Positions 27,338-35,168 of a stretch of DNA of 44,056 nucleotides are shown one piece after another (the stretch's first letter is position 1; every line of letters starts with the position of its first letter). Position numbers and translations under genes: made by a program. Source of the DNA: a virus; the IMG/VR virus record IMGVR_UViG_3300030616_000006, positions 1-44,056 of that record, one strand, 5' to 3'. The notes under the pieces are model-generated. The model was given only the letters and a program-made list of their open reading frames with translations, did not search any database and was not told the origin of the DNA.

Positions 27338-28999
27338 TTGACGAAGAAGAGGGCGTCCACCAAGAGGGAGATGAAGAAGGAGCTCGCCGAGCTTGAGGCG
27401 GAGATGGCGCGGACGATAGACGAGGCGAACGATGCGATGCTCCTGCGGTGGGCGGAAGACCCGGTAGCGTATGTGCGTGAGGCGCTTGGTGTAGATGGTG
27501 TTCCCGGCGACATGAAGAACCCGGGCATCTCGACGCAGCAGAAGGATGGGTTGGAGAAACTCGGGAAGCTGGTGAACTCGAAGATAAAGCTTTCGGAAGG
27601 CCGGAAGCTGACGGAAGAAGAGGCGGAGTACGCATCGAAGATCGGCATTTCGATTATGAGCGGGCACGGAGTCGGCAAGGATGGGTTTGCGGCATGGGCG
27701 ATACTGTGGTTTCTCACGTGTTTCCCGTATCCCAAGATTCCGTGTACGGCGCCGAACGCAGCGCAGCTTCAGTCGGTATTGTGGTCGGAGATCGCGAAGT
27801 GGTTGAATCGTCGTAACGCGGTAGGAGAGCCGTGTTGTCTGGAGGAGATACGGCAGGTTTTCGCGATACAGACGACGAAGGTGTTTCGGACGGACCTTGA
27901 AGACAAGAGTGAAGTCGGGAAGCGATGGTTTGCCGAGGCGCGGACGGTGAATCTGAATCAGTCGGAAGACAAGCAGGCGGAGACGCTGGCGGGTCGGCAT
28001 GAAGACTACATGTTCGCTTTGGTTGACGAAGGTAGCGGTGTACCCGATGCGGTGAGGCGGCCGTTCGAGGGAGGGCTGACGGGCATCTGCAATTTCCTGC
28101 TGGAGATATTCAACCCGACGCATCGGAGCGGTTTCTCGTATCGCACGCATTTCGGCAAGGCATCGGAGACGAAGCAATGGGTGAAGCTGCATTGGGACGC
28201 GGAGGAGAGTGAGATTGTCCCGAAGGAGCACATCGAGAAGATCGCGGCGAAGTACGGTCGAAAGAGCAACTTCTTCCTCGTGCGCGTAAAGGGTCTGCCG
28301 CCGCAGTCGGATGAAGACACGCTGATACCGGACAACTGGGTGTATGCGGCGCAGCAGAGGAATCTTGACCCGTTACCCACGGACCCGGTATTCGTCGGAG
28401 TCGATTGCGCGATGGGTGGCGGAGATGACGCAGTACTCACGGCGCGCAAGGGGCCGAAGATCATCGGGAAGGCGACGTACCCGAAGACGGAGAAGACTCA
28501 AGAGCTCGGGACGAACGTTGTGTCGTTTGCGAACGAGTACGAAGCGGACATGATTTTCATTGACTCGATTGGAGTCGGCAAGGGCGTGTATGATTTCGTT
28601 TGCCTGTTTTTCCCGTCGCACAAGGTAGTCGGGGTAGACGTGCGAGAGGCGGCGCGGGAGCCGAGCCGTTTCTATCGTCTGCGTGACGAATTGTGGTGGA
28701 AGATGCGGACGGCGTTTGAGAAGAATCTCGTTGACATTCCCGAAGACGATGGAGACCTGAGATCGCAGTTGTCGTCGGTGAAGTACGAGCGGTCGGTACA
28801 GCATCTTGGAAACGTCATCAAAGTGGAGAGCAAGGCGCAGATGAAGAAGCGGCAGAAAGGGTCGCCGGATCATGCAGACTCTTACATGCTGACGTTCGTT
28901 CGTGATATAACTGCGTTGAGGCTTGACAAGGAGATGGACAAGTACGAAGAAGAGGAGCCGGAAGAGGCCGAAGTGGAACACGCATGGATGATGGCGTAG
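27338..28999 (+). CDS. terL: Terminase large subunit
   Basis: 553 residues. TTG 27338 is preferred (GCGGAG upstream, two bases after the previous stop); GTG 27251 would overlap that gene by 85 bases, and ATG 27371 is poorly spaced. The ATPase has the P-loop S108-GHGVGKD, with Asp where Thr/Ser is usual, TAPNAAQLQSVLWSEIAKWL, and Walker B VD230-E231. The nuclease has GVDCAMGGGDDA (D356), IFIDSIGVGKG and HADSYMLTF. The enzyme cuts concatemers and pumps DNA into the prohead through the portal. Confidence 0.92.
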   Translation: MTKKRASTKREMKKELAELEAEMARTIDEANDAMLLRWAEDPVAYVREALGVDGVPGDMKNPGISTQQKDGLEKLGKLVNSKIKLSEGRKLTEEEAEYASKIGISIMSGHGVGKDGFAAWAILWFLTCFPYPKIPCTAPNAAQLQSVLWSEIAKWLNRRNAVGEPCCLEEIRQVFAIQTTKVFRTDLEDKSEVGKRWFAEARTVNLNQSEDKQAETLAGRHEDYMFALVDEGSGVPDAVRRPFEGGLTGICNFLLEIFNPTHRSGFSYRTHFGKASETKQWVKLHWDAEESEIVPKEHIEKIAAKYGRKSNFFLVRVKGLPPQSDEDTLIPDNWVYAAQQRNLDPLPTDPVFVGVDCAMGGGDDAVLTARKGPKIIGKATYPKTEKTQELGTNVVSFANEYEADMIFIDSIGVGKGVYDFVCLFFPSHKVVGVDVREAAREPSRFYRLRDELWWKMRTAFEKNLVDIPEDDGDLRSQLSSVKYERSVQHLGNVIKVESKAQMKKRQKGSPDHADSYMLTFVRDITALRLDKEMDKYEEEEPEEAEVEHAWMMA

Positions 29000-29011
29000 C
29001 AAGGATAAAAA

Positions 29012-31180
29012 ATGCCTGACCTACTGAAGACGACGAAGGACGCGGGGCACTATCATCTCGTGTACGTGAGAAGGCTCGAAGAGGGCTACACGTCTGTCGA
29101 GAAGCCGAGGAAGCATCGGCACGATGTTGTCTTCCGGTACAAGATGGATCCGATGACGGGTCGGGAGCTCGTAGATCCCAAGACCGGCGGTACGGTGCCC
29201 GAGGAGATCGTGTTGGCCGAAGCGGAAGGCCACACGCACAGGCTCGAAGAGATTGTTGATTCCAACAGCGTCCCGCGCGGCAAAGAAGAGGAGAAGGTCG
29301 CTGAAGTCCTGCGTCTCTGGAAGACGGCGAAGGAGTTCGATGGCGATGCGTTCGAGAAGGCGGAGGAGTGTGAGCGGTTCTACGCGAGTGACCAGTGGGA
29401 GAAGGGGACGAAGGACAAGCTGAAGGCCGAGCAGCGTGCGGCGCTCACGATAAACGAGATCGAGGCGAAGCTGGATATCCTTGGTGGGTATCAGCGTCGG
29501 AATCGCACGCAATTCCAGTTCCTCCCGGTTGAAGGCGGCGATGAGATCGGCGCGAATCTCGCGACGCTCGTAGTGAAAAACGTGTGCAATCAGAACGAGT
29601 TTGAGCATGAGGAAAACGAGTTCTTCGACGACCTGATGATCGCGGGCCGCGGTGCGTGGGACGTGGACATCGACTACAACGAGAACATCGAAGGCGACAT
29701 AGTCATCAAGCATCGGCCGTGGAAAAAGCTGCGGTTGGGGCCGCATGATGATGCGCGTCTGAGTGACCTGGAATACCTGTGCAATCACGACATGTATTCC
29801 GAGGCGAAGGTGAAGCAGATGTGGCCGGACAAGAAGTCGGAAGTCGGTCTGATGTTCGCGGCAGCTGGGGAAGATGAGCAGGACGACACGCCGAGGAGTC
29901 CGGGGCGCCAGTATGACACGGAGCCGTTAAAGGATTTCGGTTCGATGCTCGAGAGCCCGGACATGATCGACCTGGAGCGGAAGAACATTCGGGTCATCGA
30001 GTGCTGGCGGAAAATGTATCGCCGCGTGTTCACGATCGTCGCGGAAGATGACGATTTCGTTTTCGAGGAGCCGATTGCCGACAAGGCGATGGCGAACAAG
30101 GCGAAGACGATCAAGGGGCTTCAGGCAGTTGAGCGAAACCCCTTCTACATGCGAGTCACGACTATCGCGGGAGCCGTGTTGCTCTCCGATGACATACCGG
30201 ACCTTGCGGTGCAGGATTTTCAGACGGTTGTTGCGTATGCGAAGAAGCGCGGCAGGGATTTCTGGGGCAAGATTCGTCCGGCGCTGGACCCGCAGCGTGA
30301 AATGAACAAGCGGATATCGCAGTCGATAGACATCCTGAATCGCTGTGTGGTCTATGCGATCTACTACGACGACAAGACGTTTGACAGAGCCAACGACGTC
30401 AAGACGTTCAAGGAGAACGCGACGAAGCCGGGGGCGCTCATCAGGGTGGCCGACACTACCCGGCCTCCGAAGCGTGAGGAGGGGGTGAAGTTCCCGAATG
30501 AAGTCGCGCAGATGATCGTCATATCGCGTGAGACGCTTCGCGAGATTCTGTCGATCGGGCCTGCGATGCAGGGTCTCGAACAGGGTCAGCAGAGCGGTAT
30601 CGCGCTTGTCGAGAAGAAGAAGCAGGGAGTTATCGGCAACGAGTTCCTGTTCGATAACAAGTCGATGGCGAAGAGAAAACTTGGCAAGATGCTTCTGTCA
30701 TTGATTCAGGCGCATTACAGTCCGCAGCGTATCGCGCGAATCGTGATGAGCCAGGCGGCGCGTGACGCATCGAGTGACCGGGGTGAGATGCCGACGCTGC
30801 CGACGCAGGGTGCCGATGGTCAGCAGGAGCAGCGGGATCTTACCGAGTTCACGATGGACGAGATCGTCGCGTTTCTTGAGACGCGGGATCTGACGAAGTA
30901 CGACGTCGTTGCTGCGGAGCGCGAGTGGACGCCGACGATACGGCGTGCCACGTTCTACGAGATGGCACAGATGATGCAGCATGGCGCGCCGATACCGGCG
31001 GAGCTCGTGCTGGATCTGTCCGATCTGCCGAAGAAGGAGAAGCAGAAGGCGATTGCGATGGTTCAGCAGGCGCAGGCGCGTGAGCAGCAGATGGAAGACG
31101 CGAAGATAAAGTCCGAGACTGACAAGGCGATGATCGCCGCGGAGTCGAGGATGCAGAGTTCCGGAAGAGAACCGGCATGA
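29012..31180 (+). CDS. P22-type portal protein
   Basis: 722 residues, ATG 29012 after AAGGATAAAA. After a 90-residue N-terminal extension with GHYHLVYV and AEGHTHRLEE His pairs, the portal core starts at ERFYASDQW...AALTINEIEAKLDILGGYQR, RNRTQFQFLP, then GAWDVDIDY. A later DFWGKIRPALDPQREMNKRI and a long helical C-terminus (barrel-like) complete the family. It forms the dodecameric vertex that takes up DNA and seats the neck proteins. The His-rich extension is not usual in P22 portals. Confidence 0.88.
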   Translation: MPDLLKTTKDAGHYHLVYVRRLEEGYTSVEKPRKHRHDVVFRYKMDPMTGRELVDPKTGGTVPEEIVLAEAEGHTHRLEEIVDSNSVPRGKEEEKVAEVLRLWKTAKEFDGDAFEKAEECERFYASDQWEKGTKDKLKAEQRAALTINEIEAKLDILGGYQRRNRTQFQFLPVEGGDEIGANLATLVVKNVCNQNEFEHEENEFFDDLMIAGRGAWDVDIDYNENIEGDIVIKHRPWKKLRLGPHDDARLSDLEYLCNHDMYSEAKVKQMWPDKKSEVGLMFAAAGEDEQDDTPRSPGRQYDTEPLKDFGSMLESPDMIDLERKNIRVIECWRKMYRRVFTIVAEDDDFVFEEPIADKAMANKAKTIKGLQAVERNPFYMRVTTIAGAVLLSDDIPDLAVQDFQTVVAYAKKRGRDFWGKIRPALDPQREMNKRISQSIDILNRCVVYAIYYDDKTFDRANDVKTFKENATKPGALIRVADTTRPPKREEGVKFPNEVAQMIVISRETLREILSIGPAMQGLEQGQQSGIALVEKKKQGVIGNEFLFDNKSMAKRKLGKMLLSLIQAHYSPQRIARIVMSQAARDASSDRGEMPTLPTQGADGQQEQRDLTEFTMDEIVAFLETRDLTKYDVVAAEREWTPTIRRATFYEMAQMMQHGAPIPAELVLDLSDLPKKEKQKAIAMVQQAQAREQQMEDAKIKSETDKAMIAAESRMQSSGREPA

Positions 31181-31204
31181 AATGGTGCCGCGCGGCGAGA
31201 GTCC

Positions 31205-31255
31205 GCACGGCTTGGTGATTTTGGAGACCGGGCATAGACCGTAAAGCCGGCGTGC
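31205..31255 (+). promoter_or_regulatory. Possible structured leader before the scaffold gene
   Basis: The 91-base gap (31181-31271) has no gene. GCACGGCTT (31205-31213) can pair with AAGCC (31244-31248) plus GTGC (31252-31255) across a 3-nt bulge. This could be an RNA element ahead of the scaffold gene, which is translated from AAGGAGG. No promoter is obvious. Confidence 0.3.
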
Positions 31256-31271
31256 TCACAAGGAGGCAGAG

Positions 31272-32291
31272 ATGCCAGAGGAAGTAGTTGGAGCGGAAGT
31301 AGAGGCCGAGACGGTAGAGGACTTGGGGGATGTCATAGACGACGAGACCCTCGATTCGCTCAGCTCCGAGGATATCGACAGGCTTCTCAAGGACCGCACG
31401 GTTCCTGAAGAACCGATCGAGGAGGAGGAGCCCGAGGAAGTGATCGAGTCTGAGGAACCCGAGCCCGAACCCGAGCCGGAGAAGAAGGTCGAGGAACCCG
31501 CGAAGGAACCGGAAAAGGAGCCTGAAAAGGAGCCTGAGAAGGAACCGGAGCAGGAGCCCGAACCTGCCCCGCCAGCCGAGGAGAAAGCAGAAACGCTTGA
31601 AGAACGGGTGGCGAAACTGGAGCAGGAAAAGGCCGATCTTCTCGAACGGTTCGATCGCCAGAAGACCCAGTTGGGTCGATGGAGCAATGAAATCGGCGAG
31701 ATGCGGAGGCTCCAGAAGACGCTAGATGAGACGCAGTTGACCGACGAAGAGTTCGCCGCGAAGATGGAGGAGAATCCACGCGAAGCGATTCGCATGGAGC
31801 AGCAGCGCCTGAAGGCACAGGCCGACAGTGAGGAGCTTGAGCTTCAGCGTCTCCGTGACGCTTGTGAGGAATCAGTTCGTGGACAGGTATCGGATTTCGA
31901 CGATCTCCTGCCGGAAATGGTGGAGGCCGCCAGAAAGAAGTATCGACTCGCCGACTGGGGTGTCGATGCGTTCAAGAAAGATCCGTTCCGGTTCAACGAA
32001 CATGAAATTCTCGACCTGGCACGGGACGCAAAGCTCGCAAGGTTGGAGGCCAAGCTCGCATCTGCCGAGACCGAGAACGAGGGCCTGAAGAAGAAGGCTG
32101 GCGGGAACCTTGCTGAGAAAATCAACAAGGCCGCCAAGAAACCTCCGCGAGTTGGCGGCGGATCCGGCCAGGGAGCCGAGGGCAAGTCGGCTGCGGACCT
32201 GACCGAAGAGGATCTCTCCGACCAGCAGATCGAAGACATGGATGAAAAGACCGTGTCCAAGGTCCTGAAGGAGAGGGGTGTACCAATTTGA
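31272..32291 (+). CDS. Capsid scaffolding protein
   Basis: 339 residues, ATG 31272 after AAGGAGG. The N-terminus is extremely acidic with Glu-Pro repeats (EPEPEPEPEKK and EKEPEKEPEKEPEQEP) near residues 60-100. A long coiled coil follows from about residue 105 (ERVAKLEQEKADLLERFDRQ). The C-terminus carries helices ending in KVLKERGVPI, where a capsid-binding helix would be. The position between portal and major capsid protein and the acidic coiled-coil composition are those of scaffolding proteins of podoviruses. Confidence 0.82.
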   Translation: MPEEVVGAEVEAETVEDLGDVIDDETLDSLSSEDIDRLLKDRTVPEEPIEEEEPEEVIESEEPEPEPEPEKKVEEPAKEPEKEPEKEPEKEPEQEPEPAPPAEEKAETLEERVAKLEQEKADLLERFDRQKTQLGRWSNEIGEMRRLQKTLDETQLTDEEFAAKMEENPREAIRMEQQRLKAQADSEELELQRLRDACEESVRGQVSDFDDLLPEMVEAARKKYRLADWGVDAFKKDPFRFNEHEILDLARDAKLARLEAKLASAETENEGLKKKAGGNLAEKINKAAKKPPRVGGGSGQGAEGKSAADLTEEDLSDQQIEDMDEKTVSKVLKERGVPI

Positions 32292-32309
32292 TTTCAAGGA
32301 GGCTAGGAT

Positions 32310-33092
32310 ATGGCTAAGACTGCTGTAGCAACTGGTGATGCTCTCACCAGGAAACTGTGGGATCGAAAGCTCTATCTCGACATCCAGAAGCAGTCCTACT
32401 TCACGAAGTTCGAGAGCGAGGACGGCGACAACGTCGTTCACGTGAAGAAGGATCTGGAGAAAGAGAAGGGCGACGCGATCACTTTCGGCATCCGGATGAG
32501 GCTGAACAAGCCGTTCATCGTGGATGGCCAGTCGGAAGGCAACGAGCACGCGCTCACGACTCACAGCTTTTCCGTTGCCCTGCACAAGTACCGTGTGCCT
32601 GTGCGGGACGATGGCGAGCTGACGAGGAAGAGGGCGATCTGGGACGTCGAGAAAGAGTCCCGTGCGGCGATCGTCGAGGATGCGGCGGAGAAGCTGGACG
32701 AGCTGAAGTTCACCACGTTGGGGGCGACCCTGACGCGCAACTTCTACTGCTCGGCGCTGGCGGCGTCGTTCCACACGAGTGCGAACGCTGTGGTCGCGAA
32801 GGCGGGTCTGACGACCGCGGGACCGACGAGCTGCGACATCTCGCCGAAGCTCATTTCGTTCGCGAAGACCTGGGCGCTCACCGGCGGCCTGGCTGCCGGT
32901 GCGAGGGTGCAGACTCCGCTTCAGCCGATCATGGTGGACGGCAAGCCGCACCTGATTCTTCTGATTCACCCGGATCAGAGGTTCGACCTGGCGAACAACA
33001 CCGTCATGGTGCAGGCGCATCGTGAGGCTCGTGAGCGGGGCAAGGAGAACCCGATCTTCAGCGGGGCCGATTTCATCTGGGACGGGGTGGTT
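32310..33092 (+). CDS. Major capsid protein, exon 1 (N4gp56 family)
   Basis: Encodes residues 1-261 from ATG 32310 (AAGGAGG upstream). KTAVATGDALTRKLWDRKLY, FGIRMRLNKPFIVDGQSEGN, HKYRVPVRDDGELTRKR and LLIHPDQRFDL are features of the N4gp56 major capsid family (HK97-like fold). The reading continues 12 more residues into the intron and stops at 33107, but the capsid sequence is resumed at 33818. Joining 33092 to 33818 gives ...FIWDGVV-IHSHPNIEIG... and a 348-residue protein of normal family length. If splicing failed, a truncated 265-residue protein would be made. Confidence 0.9.
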
Positions 33093-33817
33093 AGAAAGGC
33101 TGCTTGAATTGATCACCTTAAACCGAGCTATATGCGGGAAACACTTGTTAGGTTCTGACTACCGGGAGGTAAAAATGTCAGAAATAGAGTCAATCCGCAG
33201 GGAAGATCTTGAGACTGACCTCGCCTGGCTTGCAGGTTTCATAGACGGCGAAGGCAATATTGGTGTTGCGTTCCACAAGAACGATAGAAAGAACCCCAAT
33301 TACCGAGTGTTTCGTATTCATGTGAACATCTCTAACACTGATGTGTTAGCGATAGAGAAAGTGACGCGCATCCTTACCAAAATTGGTTGTTTCTTTAAGG
33401 TGTATCTGAGAAGGCAGAATAGCAAGAAGTGGCTACCCTGTGCAAATGTAGTCGTTCAGGGTCAGCGTAACGCATCGAAATTGCTTCGCGCAGTAGAACC
33501 TTTCTTAACTGTAAAGAAAGAAACTGCTCGGCAGGCAATATACGCTGCGGATTATCGCAATGGACTCAGGCGTGCTTTCAACAACCAGTGGGGTCGTCAC
33601 GGGAAGCCTATTTACGAGAATCCTGTGCTTCATGTGATGGCAGATAGGGCGCGTGAACTTGTTCACTATAGAGCGGACATACGGAAGTATTCGATTAAGG
33701 CGAGTAAGCCAATCGAACTCAAGAAACCCTCAGAGACTACACGCTTGGCTGCATTGAATGTTGAAGATGCAGAAGATATAGTCCGATCTGCACAGAGATG
33801 TGCAGCTAACACAAATG
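33093..33817 (+). ncRNA. Group I self-splicing intron in the major capsid gene
   Basis: 725 nt. The exon 1 end GGTGGTT (33086-33092) pairs with GATCACC (33111-33117), giving P1 with the U-G splice pair. CCGAGC (33123-33128) pairs with GCTTGG (33743-33748) as P3. GACTA (33735-33739) pairs with TAGTC (33779-33783) as P7, inside the R element CAGAGACTACACGC and the S element AAGATATAGTCC. CTGCAT/ATGCAG is P8, and CTGCAC/GTGCAG is P9 (33788-33793 with 33800-33805). The last base is G33817, the usual omegaG. TGAAT (33105-33109) can pair with the exon 2 start ATTCA (P10, with one bulge). It contains a LAGLIDADG gene. Confidence 0.93.
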
Positions 33818-33825
33818 ATTCATAG
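33175..33825 (+). CDS. LAGLIDADG homing endonuclease (intron-encoded)
   Basis: 216 residues. ATG 33175 follows GGGAGGT at 33164-33170; a longer frame back into exon 1 is not needed. The single LAGLIDADG motif is LAWLAGFIDGEGNIGV near residue 14, so it should act as a homodimer. Strands and helices with SNTDVLAIEKVTRILTKIGC follow. The enzyme would cut an intronless capsid gene near the exon junction and spread the intron. The gene runs through the ribozyme's P7, P8 and P9 and ends 8 bases into exon 2 (TAG 33823-33825), so its last codons are also catalytic RNA. Confidence 0.9.
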   Translation: MSEIESIRREDLETDLAWLAGFIDGEGNIGVAFHKNDRKNPNYRVFRIHVNISNTDVLAIEKVTRILTKIGCFFKVYLRRQNSKKWLPCANVVVQGQRNASKLLRAVEPFLTVKKETARQAIYAADYRNGLRRAFNNQWGRHGKPIYENPVLHVMADRARELVHYRADIRKYSIKASKPIELKKPSETTRLAALNVEDAEDIVRSAQRCAANTNDS

Positions 33826-34081
33826 CCATCCCAACATCGAAATCGGCACCGACGCGGGGGCCGGCGCTGTTCCCTACGGGAAGGGTCTGCTTCTCGGGAA
33901 GCAGGCGCTGTGCATGGCCTGGGGTCGCCGGGCGAAGGTGGTACGCAAGACCTTCGACTACGACAACGAGGTGGGCTTCGACTGGTCGGCTGTGTTCGGG
34001 GTAGCCAAACCCGTCTTCAACAGCATCGACTACGGAGTCATGGGTGTGTGGACCTCGCGGACCCAGGTTACGGACGCGTAA
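33818..34081 (+). CDS. Major capsid protein, exon 2
   Basis: Codons 262-348, beginning I-H-S-H-P-N-I-E-I-G and ending TSRTQVTDA at TAA 34079-34081. It shows the typical C-terminal region of N4gp56 capsids (DAGAGAVPYGKGLLLGKQAL, RRAKVVRKTFDYDNEVGFDW). The frame is joined to exon 1 by removal of the group I intron. An apparent start at 33800 belongs to intron sequence and is not a gene. Confidence 0.9.
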   Translation: MHSHPNIEIGTDAGAGAVPYGKGLLLGKQALCMAWGRRAKVVRKTFDYDNEVGFDWSAVFGVAKPVFNSIDYGVMGVWTSRTQVTDA

Positions 34082-34116
34082 GGTAGCGCCGTAACGAAGA
34101 AAGGAAGGTGAAGTAG

Positions 34117-34563
34117 ATGGCTGTTACTACTCACGGATACCCGGCGAATCTGCATTCGCCGATGGAGTTCCTGAAGGGTGAGAAGTTCTGCGCGGCCGTG
34201 ACGGCGGATCTGTCCAAGTCTCCGGACGGGATAGTTTCGCTCACGGACGTCATGCAGATGATTCCCACCTGCAAGGGCCTGCTGGTGACGGACGTGTTCC
34301 TGCGTATCGACGCGAGCACGACCGTCAGTACGGTTGTCAGCATTGGTGACGTAAGCGACGTCAACGGGTACGACAATGCCGTTGACCTGGCGGTCGCGAA
34401 TGGCACGATAACCAAGAGTCTTGAGGCCACCGATGCCTACGGAGTCGGCAGGCTGTACACGTCGAACGACCTGACGATCAATCTGAAGTTCGCCACGTCG
34501 AACGTGTCGGCCGGTACGCTGACGCTGATCGCCGAAGGTGTCGTTCTGGAGCAGTACGCGTAA
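34117..34563 (+). CDS. Decoration-like capsid protein, paralogue A
   Basis: 148 residues, ATG 34117 after GAAAGGAAGGTGAAGTAG. A beta-rich protein: AVTTHGYPANLHSPMEFLKG, LLVTDVFLRIDASTTVSTVV, then NVSAGTLTLIAEGVVLEQYA. It is about half identical to the next gene along its whole length (shared FLKG.KF.AAVTA, LVTDV.LR.D, L.AEGV.LEQYA), so they arose by duplication. Small beta-rich proteins directly after the capsid gene are usually decoration or cement proteins. A hairpin follows its stop. Confidence 0.8.
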   Translation: MAVTTHGYPANLHSPMEFLKGEKFCAAVTADLSKSPDGIVSLTDVMQMIPTCKGLLVTDVFLRIDASTTVSTVVSIGDVSDVNGYDNAVDLAVANGTITKSLEATDAYGVGRLYTSNDLTINLKFATSNVSAGTLTLIAEGVVLEQYA

Positions 34564-34575
34564 CGAAACGGATAG

Positions 34576-34606
34576 GGCCGCGGGGGCCTGAAAACCTCCC
34601 GCGGCC
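34576..34606 (+). other. Hairpin following paralogue A
   Basis: GGCCGCGGG (34576-34584) pairs perfectly with CCCGCGGCC (34598-34606), extendable by a G-U and a G-C pair, with a loop of 9-13 bases. It is followed by TGATTCCACAAAGGAGG. The hairpin after the next gene has the same flanks (CGGATAGGG... and ...CCTGATTCC) with compensatory base changes. It has no T-run, so an mRNA processing or stabilising structure, or a weak terminator, is possible. Confidence 0.75.
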
Positions 34607-34631
34607 TGATTCCACAAAGGAGGTGAAGTAG

Positions 34632-35096
34632 ATGGCTGCGATTACCCATGTGTATCCGGCCAACCAGCACTCGGCGATGGCATTCCTGAAAGGGAAGAAG
34701 TTTGCCGCTGCGGTGACTGCCAACGTAGCCACAATGCCTCAGCGAGCGTATGTTTCTGAGGGTGACGTCGTACAGATGATCCCGGTGATGAAGGGTCTGC
34801 TCGTGACGGACGTGTGGCTGCGGATGGATACGAGCCTGATAGCCGTGAGTGCCACGGTAAGCATCGGTGACGGGGACGGCGTGAGCGGTTACGCCGCGTC
34901 CGTATCGACGAAAGGCGCGTGTGGAATCCTGCGGAAGAGTCTCGAGGCTATCAACAACTACGGTGTTGGTAAGCTCTACACGGCGGCCGACACGATCGAC
35001 ATCAAGTGGTCGGCGGTTTCGGGTGCCGCCTCGAACGTCTCTGTCGGGATCGTAACGCTGGTTGCTGAAGGTGTGCTGCTTGAGCAGTACGCCTAA
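34632..35096 (+). CDS. Decoration-like capsid protein, paralogue B
   Basis: 154 residues, ATG 34632 after AAAGGAGGTGAAGTAG. It begins MAAITHVYPANQHSAMAFLK and ends IVTLVAEGVLLEQYA, matching paralogue A from end to end with insertions near residue 100. Both copies are intact, and both likely cover the capsid surface, for example one at each of two lattice positions. Duplicate retention is shown by the shared downstream hairpin. Confidence 0.8.
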   Translation: MAAITHVYPANQHSAMAFLKGKKFAAAVTANVATMPQRAYVSEGDVVQMIPVMKGLLVTDVWLRMDTSLIAVSATVSIGDGDGVSGYAASVSTKGACGILRKSLEAINNYGVGKLYTAADTIDIKWSAVSGAASNVSVGIVTLVAEGVLLEQYA

Positions 35097-35117
35097 AGAA
35101 AGGTGAATAGCGGATAG

Positions 35118-35147
35118 GGTCACGGGGGCCTTGAGGTTCCCGTGACC
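35118..35147 (+). other. Hairpin following paralogue B (covaries with the first)
   Basis: GGTCACGGG (35118-35126) pairs perfectly with CCCGTGACC (35139-35147), extendable by two G-U pairs. Compared with 34576-34606, the third pair changes from C-G to T-A and the fifth from G-C to A-T, and both stems keep full pairing. Confidence 0.75.
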
Positions 35148-35168
35148 TGATTCCGAAGGAGAGATACA

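Noticed and set aside
33022-33174. Extended start of the LAGLIDADG gene within exon 1
   Set aside because: The frame is open but differs from the capsid frame, and ATG 33175 has GGGAGGT upstream and gives a normal endonuclease length.
33800-34081. Independent gene after the intron
   Set aside because: Its first 6 codons are intron sequence, and the rest is the C-terminus of the N4gp56 capsid protein, reached by splicing.
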